This document shows, piece by piece, positions 1 through 5,735 of a DNA stretch of 6,658 bases. The notes beneath the pieces were generated by a model. That model saw only the letters and a program-made list of their open reading frames with translations, had not been told where the DNA came from and did no database searches. The position numbers were made by a program, and so were the translations under genes. The stretch is from positions 1 through 6,658 of the forward strand of contig CAYFWB010000014.1 in the NCBI GenBank assembly GCA_964346765.1, given 5' to 3'. The stretch comes from JBGSPQ01 sp964346765. Lineage in GTDB: Bacteria > Patescibacteriota > Gracilibacteria > UBA1369. The first letter of the stretch is position 1. Each line of letters starts with the position of its first letter.

Positions 1-28
1 TAATACACACGATGTGTATTATTGTCAA
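1..28 (-). promoter_or_regulatory. Leftward sigma70-type promoter with palindromic operator
   Basis: On the minus strand a perfect -35 TTGACA (28-23) is followed after 17 bases by TATTA at the window edge, which would be a good -10. A perfect 9-bp inverted repeat, TAATACACA and TGTGTATTA around CGA (1-21), covers the spacer and the -10, where an autorepressor would bind. The transcript would leave the window to the left. The sequence CAATTGACAAT here is identical to that at the -35 of the toxin-antitoxin promoter at 5487-5515, and both lie just downstream of an attC-like core. I infer that a toxin-antitoxin or similar self-regulated cassette starts beyond the edge. Confidence 0.6.
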
Positions 29-42
29 TTGATTTAGCAGAA

Positions 43-56
43 ATTTCCCATAACGA
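43..56 (-). other. attC-like core half-site
   Basis: The plus-strand text ATTTCCCATAACG resembles ATTTCCGATAACG at 497-509 and ATTTCCGATAAC at 5547-5558. On the minus strand it gives CGTTATGGGAAAT, a core followed by the same short flank as the other cassette starts. No convincing partner half-site was found between here and the site at 152-238, so it may be a degraded site. The 57-151 stretch between them has no ORF or other feature I can support. Confidence 0.35.
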
Positions 57-151
57 TGCTATGAATAAAGTCATACGATTGATGGTATAATCAGATGTTC
101 CGGGAAAGAACGACTGATGGCTGCCGTGAGACTGGGACCTGTAGGATCCCG

Positions 152-238
152 TAATAACGTTCCTGAGTTTTAGGGCGACTGCCCTTAACGAAGGAATTTG
201 CGTGCAGCGTAGCGGAACCTTAAATCCCATGTTATCTG
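152..238 (-). other. attC-like recombination site 1
   Basis: The left boundary is ATAACGTTCC (154-163) and the right boundary is CCCATGTTATCTG (226-238). The outer ATAAC and GTTAT elements are complementary, and GTTCC (159-163) can pair with GGAAC (214-218). An inner hairpin AGGGC/GCCCT with loop GACT lies at 172-185. Its length of about 87 bp fits the known size range of integron attC sites. The left arm recurs at the right edge of the window (6647-6656), and related arms ATAACGTCC occur at 504 and 4674. Read on the minus strand it lies just downstream of the Nudix-like remnant, as expected for a cassette-terminal site. Confidence 0.55.
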
Positions 239-254
239 ATGTACCACGGTTTTT

Positions 255-469
255 CTATAACAAATGTTTTAATCTTAAATTATTTTTTACACATTCAATC
301 AATAATTGTATATCTGTTACTAATAAACCTGGTAGATCACCTGGAAAAGGATCACCTACAACTTCACCTAAAAATACACAAATACGGCTTTCCTTATATG
401 GTTCTGTATTTCAAATATGTATTTATTATTGTATTTAACCACTGCAGATGCTCCGATGGTTTTAATCAT
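255..469 (-). pseudogene. Nudix hydrolase-like remnant, internally deleted
   Basis: The minus strand opens with ATG at 469, preceded by GGGAGAG about ten bases upstream. It reads MIKTIGASAVVKYNNKYIFE and continues for 33 codons to a TAG at 368-370. In another frame the reading continues as FLGEVVGDPFPGDLPGLLVT and ends in KHLL with a TAG at 255-257. The first part resembles the opening beta strand of Nudix hydrolases; the second resembles a later strand and C-terminal helix. The Nudix box (GX5EX7REUXEEXGU), which carries the metal-binding residues, would lie between them and is absent. I read this as a decayed cassette gene with an internal deletion and frame change near 370-385. The start lies 33 bases after an attC-like core, a normal cassette layout. 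The family assignment rests on short segments and is tentative; no activity is expected. Confidence 0.45.
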
Positions 470-501
470 GTTTTAAATTCTCTCCCACTTTGTGGTATTT
501 C

Positions 502-590
502 CGATAACGTCCTGCGGATATGTGAAGTTGCGACCAACGGGAGCCAATTTTGGTGGAGCGATAGCGGAGCCGGGTACTCGCTGTTATGTG
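502..590 (-). other. attC-like recombination site 2
   Basis: The left boundary is CGATAACGTCCTGCGG (502-517) and the right boundary is ACTCGCTGTTATGTG (576-590), about 89 bp in all. It lies between the hsdR remnant and the Nudix-like remnant, where a cassette junction is expected. The left arm continues as TATGTGAAGTTGCGACC, but no complementary GGTCGCAACTTCACA is found before the right core. The stem is therefore asymmetric and part of the right arm may have been lost. The minus-strand flank GTTATCGGAAAT also occurs at the start of the toxin-antitoxin cassette (about 5547-5558). The open frames crossing this stretch (462-672, minus) show no protein-like signature and are left out. Confidence 0.6.
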
Positions 591-664
591 CTGGGCAGAG
601 CGCTGGTTTAGAACGAATTCCCGCCCCCATTTCAGCCGGAGCACAGGACGTGCGGAGGCTGTCT

Positions 665-2920
665 TCATTCACCGGTTATCTCACTTGCAATTAATTCAGC
701 TTGTCTTAGCACCGTTTCAGTTGCCAGTTTTTGCATATCCGGTGGATATCCAAATTGTCTTAACGTCTTTTTTATAATTACTTTTAATTTAGCTCAAACG
801 CTCTCTTTTATTGTCCAGTCAATAGAAGCATTTTTCTTAACTCTTTCTGTTAAGACTACAGCCAATTCCCGGAGTTTATCTTTCTGCATTAGTTCTCTGG
901 CACTTTGATTATCTGCAACAGCAGTGTAAAAAGCATATTCAAATTCCGTTAAACCAAGTTCTTTTGCTTCACCGTCCATTCCGACAATTTCTTTGCTCAG
1001 TTTTATCAGTTCATCCATCACTTCAGCAGCAGTTAGAATCTTGTTGTGATATTTTTATGGCATTTTCAAGCATTTCCATAAGGGATTTGTTTTTTACAAA
1101 GTTTGTTTTTGAACGAGTCTTAATTTCATCGTTGAGTAACTTTTTCACTACTTCAAGAGCGACATTTTTATGTTCCATTCCTTTTAATTCAAGTAGGAAA
1201 TCTTCTGAAAGAATGGATATATCGGGTTTCTTTATTCCGGCAGCATCGAAAACATCAATGACTTGCTCAGATACTAACGCCTGATCGATGACTTGTCGTA
1301 TTGTAGTTTCTATTTCTTCATCTGTTCTTCCTGATCCAGTACCATCAAATTTTGCCAGACGGCTTTCATAAAAGATATGGACTGTGGCGCCATCTTCAAC
1401 TGCCTGAGAGATATCATATACATCAATATAATTTCCAAAAACAGCAGGTGTATTTGTATCAGTACTCTCTATGGGGGTTCCTGTGAATCCAAGATAGGTG
1501 GCATTAGGTAGGGCATCTCGCATATACTTGGCGAAACCAAAGACGATTTTCTTTCCGACCACGTTTCCGCCGGAATCTTTATCATCAATGGTTTTGGCCT
1601 TAAACCCATATTGGGTTCTGTGAGCCTCATCGGCTATAACAACAAATACACATTGCCTTCTTCCGGCTGAAACTTCTGTATTGTTGAAAAAATAACACCA
1701 CCGGAGGCAACCTTTAATAGCTCTTTCAGATCTTGCCGATCCTCTACCTGTTTTGGTTCCTGTCTTAGCAGCTGTGTAGTTGCAGCAAAGGTATCAAAAA
1801 GCTGATCATCCAGACCATTTCTATCAGTAATGACAACGATTGTCGGATTATGCAGTGCCAGAACTATTTTCCCGGTATAAAAAACCATGGAGAGAGATTT
1901 CCCGGAGCCTTGAGTATGCCAAACGACTCCACCTTTTCGGTCTCCAACTGGCTGTTTTTTAACTCCAGCCACACCGTAACTTTCCGGTGATTCCATTACC
2001 ATGCTGACAGGGGTTTCATTTTTTAAAACATGGCCTGTGGCTCTTAACGTAGATTCGACGGCCCTGTTTACGGCATAATATTGATGATAGGCCGCAAGCT
2101 TTTTAACCGTAGTTATGGTTGTGATGCCTGTTTCAGCATCTATTTTCTTGGATTTTTCAAACACAATGAAATGCCTTATCAAATCCAGTATTGTTTCTTT
2201 ATTCAGCATGCCGTTGAGGAGTGTTTCAAGTTGGCTAACGAGATTAGAGGCTTTTTATTTTCCATCAGCCGATTTCCATGCCATAAATCGACTCATTCCG
2301 GATGATAAAGACCCGGCTTTTGCTTCCAGTCCATCGGAAATGATTAAAAAGCCATTGTATATGAACAGGCCGGGGATTACTTCTTTGTATGTTTGAAGCT
2401 GTTTATATGCCGATTTGATTGTTGCATTCTCATCAGCTGGGTTTTTTAACTCAATAACAACAAGGGGTATTCCATTGACAAACAGAATGACATTAGGTCT
2501 TTTATTGTTGCCGTTTTCAATTACCGTAAATTGATTGGCGACAATGAACTCGTTGTTCTCCGGTGTTTCAAAATCAATAAGCCAGACTAAATCACCCCTT
2601 CTGTGACCTTCTTTTTGGTAGGAAACATTAATTCCCTCTGTTAACATCCGGTGAAAGGTTTCATTATTGGTGAGTAATTCAGGGGAAGAGATGCGTTGAA
2701 CCTCTTTGATAGCTTCTTCCTGAGAACCTGCCGGAATAGTCGGGTTTATTCTTCGTATGGCATCTTCCAGCCTGCCAACCAATAGAACCTCTTCATAACT
2801 GCTTCGCTCAGGGGTATCTCCGTCATGGGCAATATCAGGAGCGTAGATATAACTATATCCAAGGCGTTCAAGGAGTTCGATGGTAAATTCTTCTATTGTA
2901 TTTTCTGTTATTTTATTCAT
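665..2920 (-). pseudogene. hsdR: Type I restriction enzyme R subunit (HsdR), multiply broken
   Basis: HsdR is the motor and nuclease subunit of type I restriction complexes; it translocates DNA with ATP and cleaves it. The ATG at 2920 overlaps the rhuM end by 8 bp. The nuclease domain shows FVNGIPLVVIELKNP with E157 and K159, but the expected Asp 14 residues before Glu is N143. Helicase domain 1 keeps HTQGSGKS, FSTIQKF, IADEAHRTQYGF and GFTGTPIE. The lesions are: an in-frame TAA at 2255-2257, where the frame resumes at once as KASNLVSQLETLLNGMLNKE; a frame-changing deletion near 1640-1660 between PEEGN and FVVIADEAH; an in-frame junction near 1344-1356 joining YESRLAKF to DGTGSGRTDEE, which removes helicase domain 2; a frame slip at an A5 run (1052-1056); and an in-frame TGA at 794-796. 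The C-terminal tail AKLKVIIKKTLRQFGYPPD runs on to a stop at 665. The remnant is about 750 codons against roughly 1,000-1,100 in the family. It cannot yield an active enzyme. Confidence 0.93.
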
Positions 2921-3947
2921 TTTGATTGCCCGTCAGCTTTTTAATTTCCCTGTCGAAATCAGAGATATAGTTTTTGTCCTGAATTACCCTGTATTTATCA
3001 TGTTCGGCTTCGGCCTTTAATTTTGCTTCAAGAGCAGAAACTTTTCCCTTGTCCAGTAAGATGGGATAGTCCGAAAGTTCGAGAAATCGATCCAGAAAAC
3101 CAATCCAGTCCTTCATGTTCATAACAATGCCACGGCTTGCCCGATTTTCCGCTAGATCCAGATAGGCCGAGACTATTCTTTCCAACTGTTTCAGATGTTC
3201 TTCTTCAAGGTAGTTTTTGGAAACGGTCACATCAGACTTTAATATTTTCCCTTCAGGTGAATGTTTCCAGGTTTTCAAACCCATATATATTTTGGAAGCA
3301 TCTGCTTCTGTGTATATGATTTCCGCTGCTGTTTTCCCCTGAATAGCCCAATGAAGTTTGTTTTGTGTGGTGGCAAAAAACTCTTTGGTAAGCTCATCGT
3401 TTTTGTCGTAATCGGCAGAAAGGGCATAAATATCGGTAATTTTCTGATAGAAACGCCTTTCACTCAGGCGGATCTCTCTTATGCGTTCCAGAAGTTCATC
3501 AAAATAATCCTGTCCGAAATGCTTCAAAGCTTTAAGCCGTTCATCATCCATGGCAAAACCTTTAATAATGTATTCATGAAGAATTTCCGTTGCCCATTTT
3601 CGAAATTCTGTTGCCCTGTGTGAATTGACTCGATAACCAACAGCCGTAATGGCCCGAAGGTTATAGTACAGCACCTCTTTTTTCTGAGTTTTGCCTTCCA
3701 TTGCGCCGTGCTCAGTGGTGTGTCGGAATTTCCGACATACCAGTTCTTCTTGAAGTTCACCTTGAGCAAAGATGTTTTTCAGATGTTCGCTAATGGTAGA
3801 ACGCCCTTTGCCGAACAATTCAGCAATAAGCTTTTGGGTGAGCCAAAGGGTTTCATCCTGAAAGTAGACATCGATATTGACTTTTCCGTCGGCGGTTTTG
3901 AAGATGACAAAGTTTGAGATTTTTTCGGGGAGGTTAGTATTGGTCAT
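2913..3947 (-). CDS. rhuM: RhuM family protein
   Basis: This 344-residue frame is intact. RhuM proteins are widespread, were first named in a Salmonella pathogenicity island, and are often encoded inside type I restriction operons; their biochemical role is not established. The N-terminal part has a winged-helix-like stretch at residues 35-62 (LWLTQKLIAELFGKGRSTIS). This is followed by VLYYNLRAITAVGYRVNS (92-109), the ATEFRKWATEILHEYIIKGF segment and MDDERLK (133-139), all hallmarks of the family. The C-terminal half is charged and helical. The ATG overlaps the stop of the upstream ATP-binding gene as ATGA, and the stop overlaps the hsdR start by 8 bp, so translation is probably coupled along the operon. 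The only nearby Shine-Dalgarno-like bases are AGGA directly before the start. No lesion is seen, unlike either neighbour. Confidence 0.93.
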   Translation of the reverse strand: MTNTNLPEKISNFVIFKTADGKVNIDVYFQDETLWLTQKLIAELFGKGRSTISEHLKNIFAQGELQEELVCRKFRHTTEHGAMEGKTQKKEVLYYNLRAITAVGYRVNSHRATEFRKWATEILHEYIIKGFAMDDERLKALKHFGQDYFDELLERIREIRLSERRFYQKITDIYALSADYDKNDELTKEFFATTQNKLHWAIQGKTAAEIIYTEADASKIYMGLKTWKHSPEGKILKSDVTVSKNYLEEEHLKQLERIVSAYLDLAENRASRGIVMNMKDWIGFLDRFLELSDYPILLDKGKVSALEAKLKAEAEHDKYRVIQDKNYISDFDREIKKLTGNQNE

Positions 3948-4735
3948 ATCCTGGTCCTGTATGCCTGGGCTGGATGATTTTTAGTTTCCGGGTATTTGAG
4001 CTGTAACATTCCTTCAGTAAGCATTGAGGTCAAATACTGATCTTGTAATGATTTGCTATTGCGTTCAAGCACCTTGCTCAACTCGGCAAGGGGTATCCAC
4101 TGATTACTACAAAGAAACAAGATCAGTTCTTGCATTTTGTTTGAATTAAGCTTTCGGGGCATCCTGGAATATTTCCATTCAGATAGCTTTTCTGCAAGTA
4201 AGTCTATGAAATCCGGGATGTTCGCAAACAGCGTTTCCAGATGTTTTACGCTTTCTTCCGGGAGTAAACTGAGTGTTCGTAATTCCAATAAAGTTTGATC
4301 ATGGATCGGCTCTTCATACAGCAATGGAGTGCGCCAGTGTTGCGATTGCCATGATTTGAGGATACTTGGAATACCGGAACCCGCATGGTCACCAAGGCCA
4401 ACAAAGCGAAACAGATTTTGAATTCCGTTATTTCGGCAATCACTTATACCTCCTGCCATGGCTTGTTCCAGCGAAACGCGCAACATCCCCGGGTTGCGAA
4501 AACCGAACAAGTTGGGCCTTTTTACGACCAGAATGGATACCCTGCCGGTGTAATCAGCATGAATAAGTGTATTGGTCAGTGCCTCACGGAGGGCTTGATG
4601 AACCATCGTGTCATCAAGCCGAGTGGCATCCTGCAGACGAAAAGGAATCTTAAGGTCTACGGTGAGCTTGCGTATAACGTCCGAGGCTAAACGACGTTTT
4701 GCGGCCGGCGAAGCCGGTTGGCGCAGCTTTTGCAT
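3944..4735 (-). pseudogene. 5'-truncated AlbA_2/GHKL-type ATP-binding protein of a type I RM locus
   Basis: The first usable ATG (4735) gives 263 residues, but residues 1-19 (MQKLRQPASPAAKRRLASD) are encoded by the attC-like site. Family-like sequence starts around residue 20 with VIRKLTVDLKIPFRL. The remaining part matches the C-terminal portion of proteins with an N-terminal AlbA_2 domain and an HATPase_c_4 (RecG-C-terminal-like) domain. Conserved blocks are MVHQALREALTNTLIHADY (44-62), FRNPGML (79-85), GGISDCRNNGIQNLF (95-109) and AGSGIPSI (118-125); the C terminus resembles a winged helix. Full-length relatives are about 450-560 residues, so the whole AlbA_2 half is missing. Such genes often sit between hsdS and hsdR; their function is not firmly known, and a transcriptional or defence-regulatory role is commonly proposed. 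The truncation point coincides with the attC core GTTATAC. A promoter and ribosome binding site in the attC could still drive the fused frame, so a residual product is possible. Confidence 0.8.
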
Positions 4736-4775
4736 GAACCGTTTCTCCCCATATTTATTCTACCACATGCAAAAG
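4727..4775. repeat. 10-bp perfect inverted repeat inside attC-like site 3
   Basis: CTTTTGCATG (4727-4736) and CATGCAAAAG (4766-4775) are exact reverse complements separated by 29 bases. One arm lies in the spacer of the predicted promoter and the other contains the ATG of the downstream frame. It may be the extrahelical stem of a folded attC strand, or an operator flanking the promoter. Confidence 0.65.
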
Positions 4776-4784
4776 ATGTGACAA
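4745..4784 (-). promoter_or_regulatory. Promoter and ribosome binding site inside attC-like site 3
   Basis: On the minus strand TTGTCA (4784-4779, five of six to the -35 consensus) is followed by a 16-base spacer and TAGAAT (4762-4757). A TGG directly before the latter makes an extended -10. GGGGAG (4750-4745) lies nine bases before the ATG at 4735, which opens the truncated ATP-binding gene. Together these could express that frame and the coupled rhuM without the lost native operon promoter. The prediction is from motif matching only. Confidence 0.5.
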
Positions 4785-4873
4785 AGGCCAAGGAGCGGAG
4801 CGACGCCGCATATACCCCGTGTTATTGGAAGTGCCCATAATCAGCTTAAAATCGAAATAAGAACCATCTTATA

Positions 4874-5179
4874 TTATCCAGCATGCTTTATTCTTCTTGG
4901 AACAGCTTGCAAATGTAAACCGAGTGCTTCGATTATTTTCAAGACTGTTGAGAGCTCTGGATTTCCGGAAGGCGACAATGCCTTGTACAAACTTTCTCGA
5001 CCGAGACCTGTATCTGCAGCAATTTTTGACATCCCTTTAGCTCGTGCGATATCACCAAGCGCTGCAGCTATTAGAGCTGTGTCATTTTCCTCTAATGCTG
5101 CTTCCAGGTAAGCTGCAATATCTTCTTCGTTATTAAAGTGTTCTACGGGATCCCATAAAGTAGTGTTTTCCTTTATCAT
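4874..5179 (-). CDS. Antitoxin of a RelE/HigB-type module (HI1420-like HTH protein)
   Basis: This 101-residue protein fits the probable addiction-module antidote family (TIGR02684, HI1420 type). These proteins neutralise a small RNase-fold toxin and repress their own promoter. The diagnostic parts are visible: an acidic N-terminal segment with IAAYLEAALEENDTALIAAA (21-40), then LGDIARAKGM (41-50). A helix-turn-helix follows at about 50-69 (SKIAADTGLGRESLYKAL), then GNPELSTVLKIIEALGLHL (72-90). Length is normal. GGAGG lies seven bases before the ATG, and the start is two bases after the toxin stop, the standard toxin-first order of this family. The frame is intact although its toxin is not. 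It ends 46 bases before attC-like site 3, so the pair makes up one cassette of about 0.73 kb. Confidence 0.93.
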   Translation of the reverse strand: MIKENTTLWDPVEHFNNEEDIAAYLEAALEENDTALIAAALGDIARAKGMSKIAADTGLGRESLYKALSPSGNPELSTVLKIIEALGLHLQAVPRRIKHAG

Positions 5180-5181
5180 TT

Positions 5182-5478
5182 CTAATCCTCCACCAATCGG
5201 GATAGTTCTTGTGCTTTTTTTATATCCTGTTTTTGGGCGGATTTTTTTCCTCCTGCTAATAGAATAATTTTACTTTCATTTCTTTCTACAAAGTAAACCC
5301 TGTACCCTGGCCCATAATCTATTCTAAGTTCAAAAACTCCCTCTCCTACTGATTTTACATCTCCAAGGTTTTCTAATGATATCCGTTTAATACGAATATC
5401 AATTCGCGCTCTTGCTCTTCGATCCTTCAGCGTCTTAAATCACTTTTTGTATGTTCCTGTCTGGCGTACTTCAAACAT
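5182..5478 (-). pseudogene. RelE/HigB-type toxin gene with nonsense codon
   Basis: From the ATG at 5478 the minus strand reads MFEVRQTGTYKK, then TGA at 5442-5440, then continues in the same frame with FKTLKDRRARARIDIRIKRI. Further on are GDVKSVGEGVFELRIDYGPG and YRVYFVERNESKIILLAGG, ending in QDIKKAQELSRLVED and TAG. This is the full pattern of the addiction-module killer family (TIGR02683, Gp49/HigB-like fold), 98 codons plus stop, normal length. The family has Trp at the position of the TGA (F..W...L.D), so a single TGG-to-TGA change explains the break. Trp is encoded by TGG elsewhere in the window, so recoding is unlikely. No ATG follows the stop inside the frame. In intact form the protein would be an mRNA-targeting toxin held in check by the antitoxin encoded two bases downstream. 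Confidence 0.92.
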
Positions 5479-5486
5479 CTTGATAA

Positions 5487-5515
5487 AGTGTATCCTATAG
5501 AACACAGATTGTCAA
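5487..5515 (-). promoter_or_regulatory. Promoter of the toxin-antitoxin cassette
   Basis: On the minus strand TTGACA (5515-5510), a 17-base spacer and TACACT (5492-5487) form a near-consensus sigma70-type promoter. The -10 ends only eight bases before the toxin ATG (5478), so the transcript would be nearly leaderless for the toxin. Half-sites GTGT and ACAC (5505-5488 on the minus strand) overlap the -10 and spacer and could be the antitoxin operator. Toxin-antitoxin cassettes in chromosomal integrons are known to carry their own promoter. Confidence 0.7.
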
Positions 5516-5545
5516 TTGTTTTTCAATAATTTCACTCAAGAGGGG

Positions 5546-5569
5546 CATTTCCGATAACCCGTGTTATTC
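5546..5569 (-). other. Minimal attC-like core pair at the toxin-antitoxin cassette start
   Basis: GCATTTCCGATAACCCGT followed by GTTATTCG brings ATAAC (5554-5558) and GTTAT (5563-5567) within 14 bases. That is far too short for a normal attC, so this may be a collapsed site. The GCATTTCCGATAAC flank nearly repeats GTATTTCCGATAAC of site 2, which fixes it as the upstream boundary of the toxin-antitoxin cassette. Confidence 0.45.
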
Positions 5570-5667
5570 GCCGTTTTTATTCTTTAGTATGCTTTGTCTC
5601 TTTGTTCCATGGACGTTATAGAAACTATTTTTATTGAGTCATCAATGATATAAAAATTGCGAATAAC
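5563..5667. repeat. 105-bp ORF-less segment with 18-bp inverted ends
   Basis: The left end is GTTATTCGCCGTTTTTAT (5563-5580). The right end is ATAAAAATTGCGAATAAC (5650-5667), its reverse complement at 16 of 18 positions. The interior is AT-rich, has no ORF of note, and contains one more core-like ACGTTATAG (5613-5621). No flanking target-site duplication is visible. The ends coincide with attC-like cores, so it may be a tiny empty cassette between two sites, one large inverted attC hairpin, or a miniature inverted-repeat element. Confidence 0.6.
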
Positions 5668-5695
5668 GGGGCGGCTTGCCCGCCGTGTTGTGTGA
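5662..5695 (-). other. Compact hairpin attC-like site downstream of the membrane protein gene
   Basis: ATAACGG (5664-5669) is followed by a perfect GC hairpin, GGCGG (5670-5674), loop CTTGC, CCGCC (5680-5684), and then GTGTTGTGTG. The ATAAC and GTTGT outer elements extend the stem with one mismatch. It ends 40 bases beyond the stop codon of the membrane protein gene, where a cassette's attC belongs. It is shorter than typical attC sites (about 57 bp and up). On the minus strand no U-tract follows the hairpin, so it is a poor intrinsic terminator. Confidence 0.5.
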
Positions 5696-5735
5696 TGTGG
5701 CCCCGACTTTTCAATCTTCTGTTGACAAAAAACAT

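Larger units (their letters stand above)
4672..4828 (-). other. attC-like recombination site 3 (long)
   Basis: The left boundary is GTATAACGTCCGAGG (4672-4686) and the right boundary is CCCCGTGTTATTGG (4815-4828), giving about 157 bp, near the upper end for attC sites. Internal dyads are CTTTTGCATG (4727-4736) with CATGCAAAAG (4766-4775), and CCGGC-GAA-GCCGG (4705-4717). The AGGAGCGGAGCGACGCCGCA stretch before the right core resembles TGGAGCGATAGCGGAGCCGG of site 2, which supports a shared repeat family. It separates the toxin-antitoxin cassette from the restriction-locus cassette. On the minus strand its GTTATAC core encodes Val20-Ile21 of the truncated ATP-binding protein frame. Confidence 0.55.

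Noticed and set aside
462..672. Two overlapping minus-strand frames of 68 codons
   Set aside because: They cross attC-like site 2 and the hsdR tail, are Arg- and Ser-rich and show no family pattern; they are chance frames.
760..770. TTAACGTCTT near the end of hsdR as a core site
   Set aside because: It lies within the recognisable HsdR C-terminal coding sequence and lacks the ATAAC form.
202..777. Plus-strand frames at 202-438, 239-694 and 586-777
   Set aside because: They run antisense to the Nudix-like remnant, the attC-like sites and the hsdR tail, with no ribosome binding site or conserved content.
4705..4717. CCGGC-GAA-GCCGG hairpin as a terminator
   Set aside because: No T-tract follows on either strand, and it lies inside the attC-like site.
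794..5442. UGA decoded as Trp, suggested by in-frame TGA in the toxin and in hsdR
   Set aside because: TGG is used for Trp throughout the intact genes, TGA serves as a normal stop for the membrane protein, and the hsdR TGA falls at a usual Arg position, fitting CGA-to-TGA decay.
5613..5621. ACGTTATAG as a further attC core
   Set aside because: No partner arm or cassette boundary is associated with it; it may be chance.
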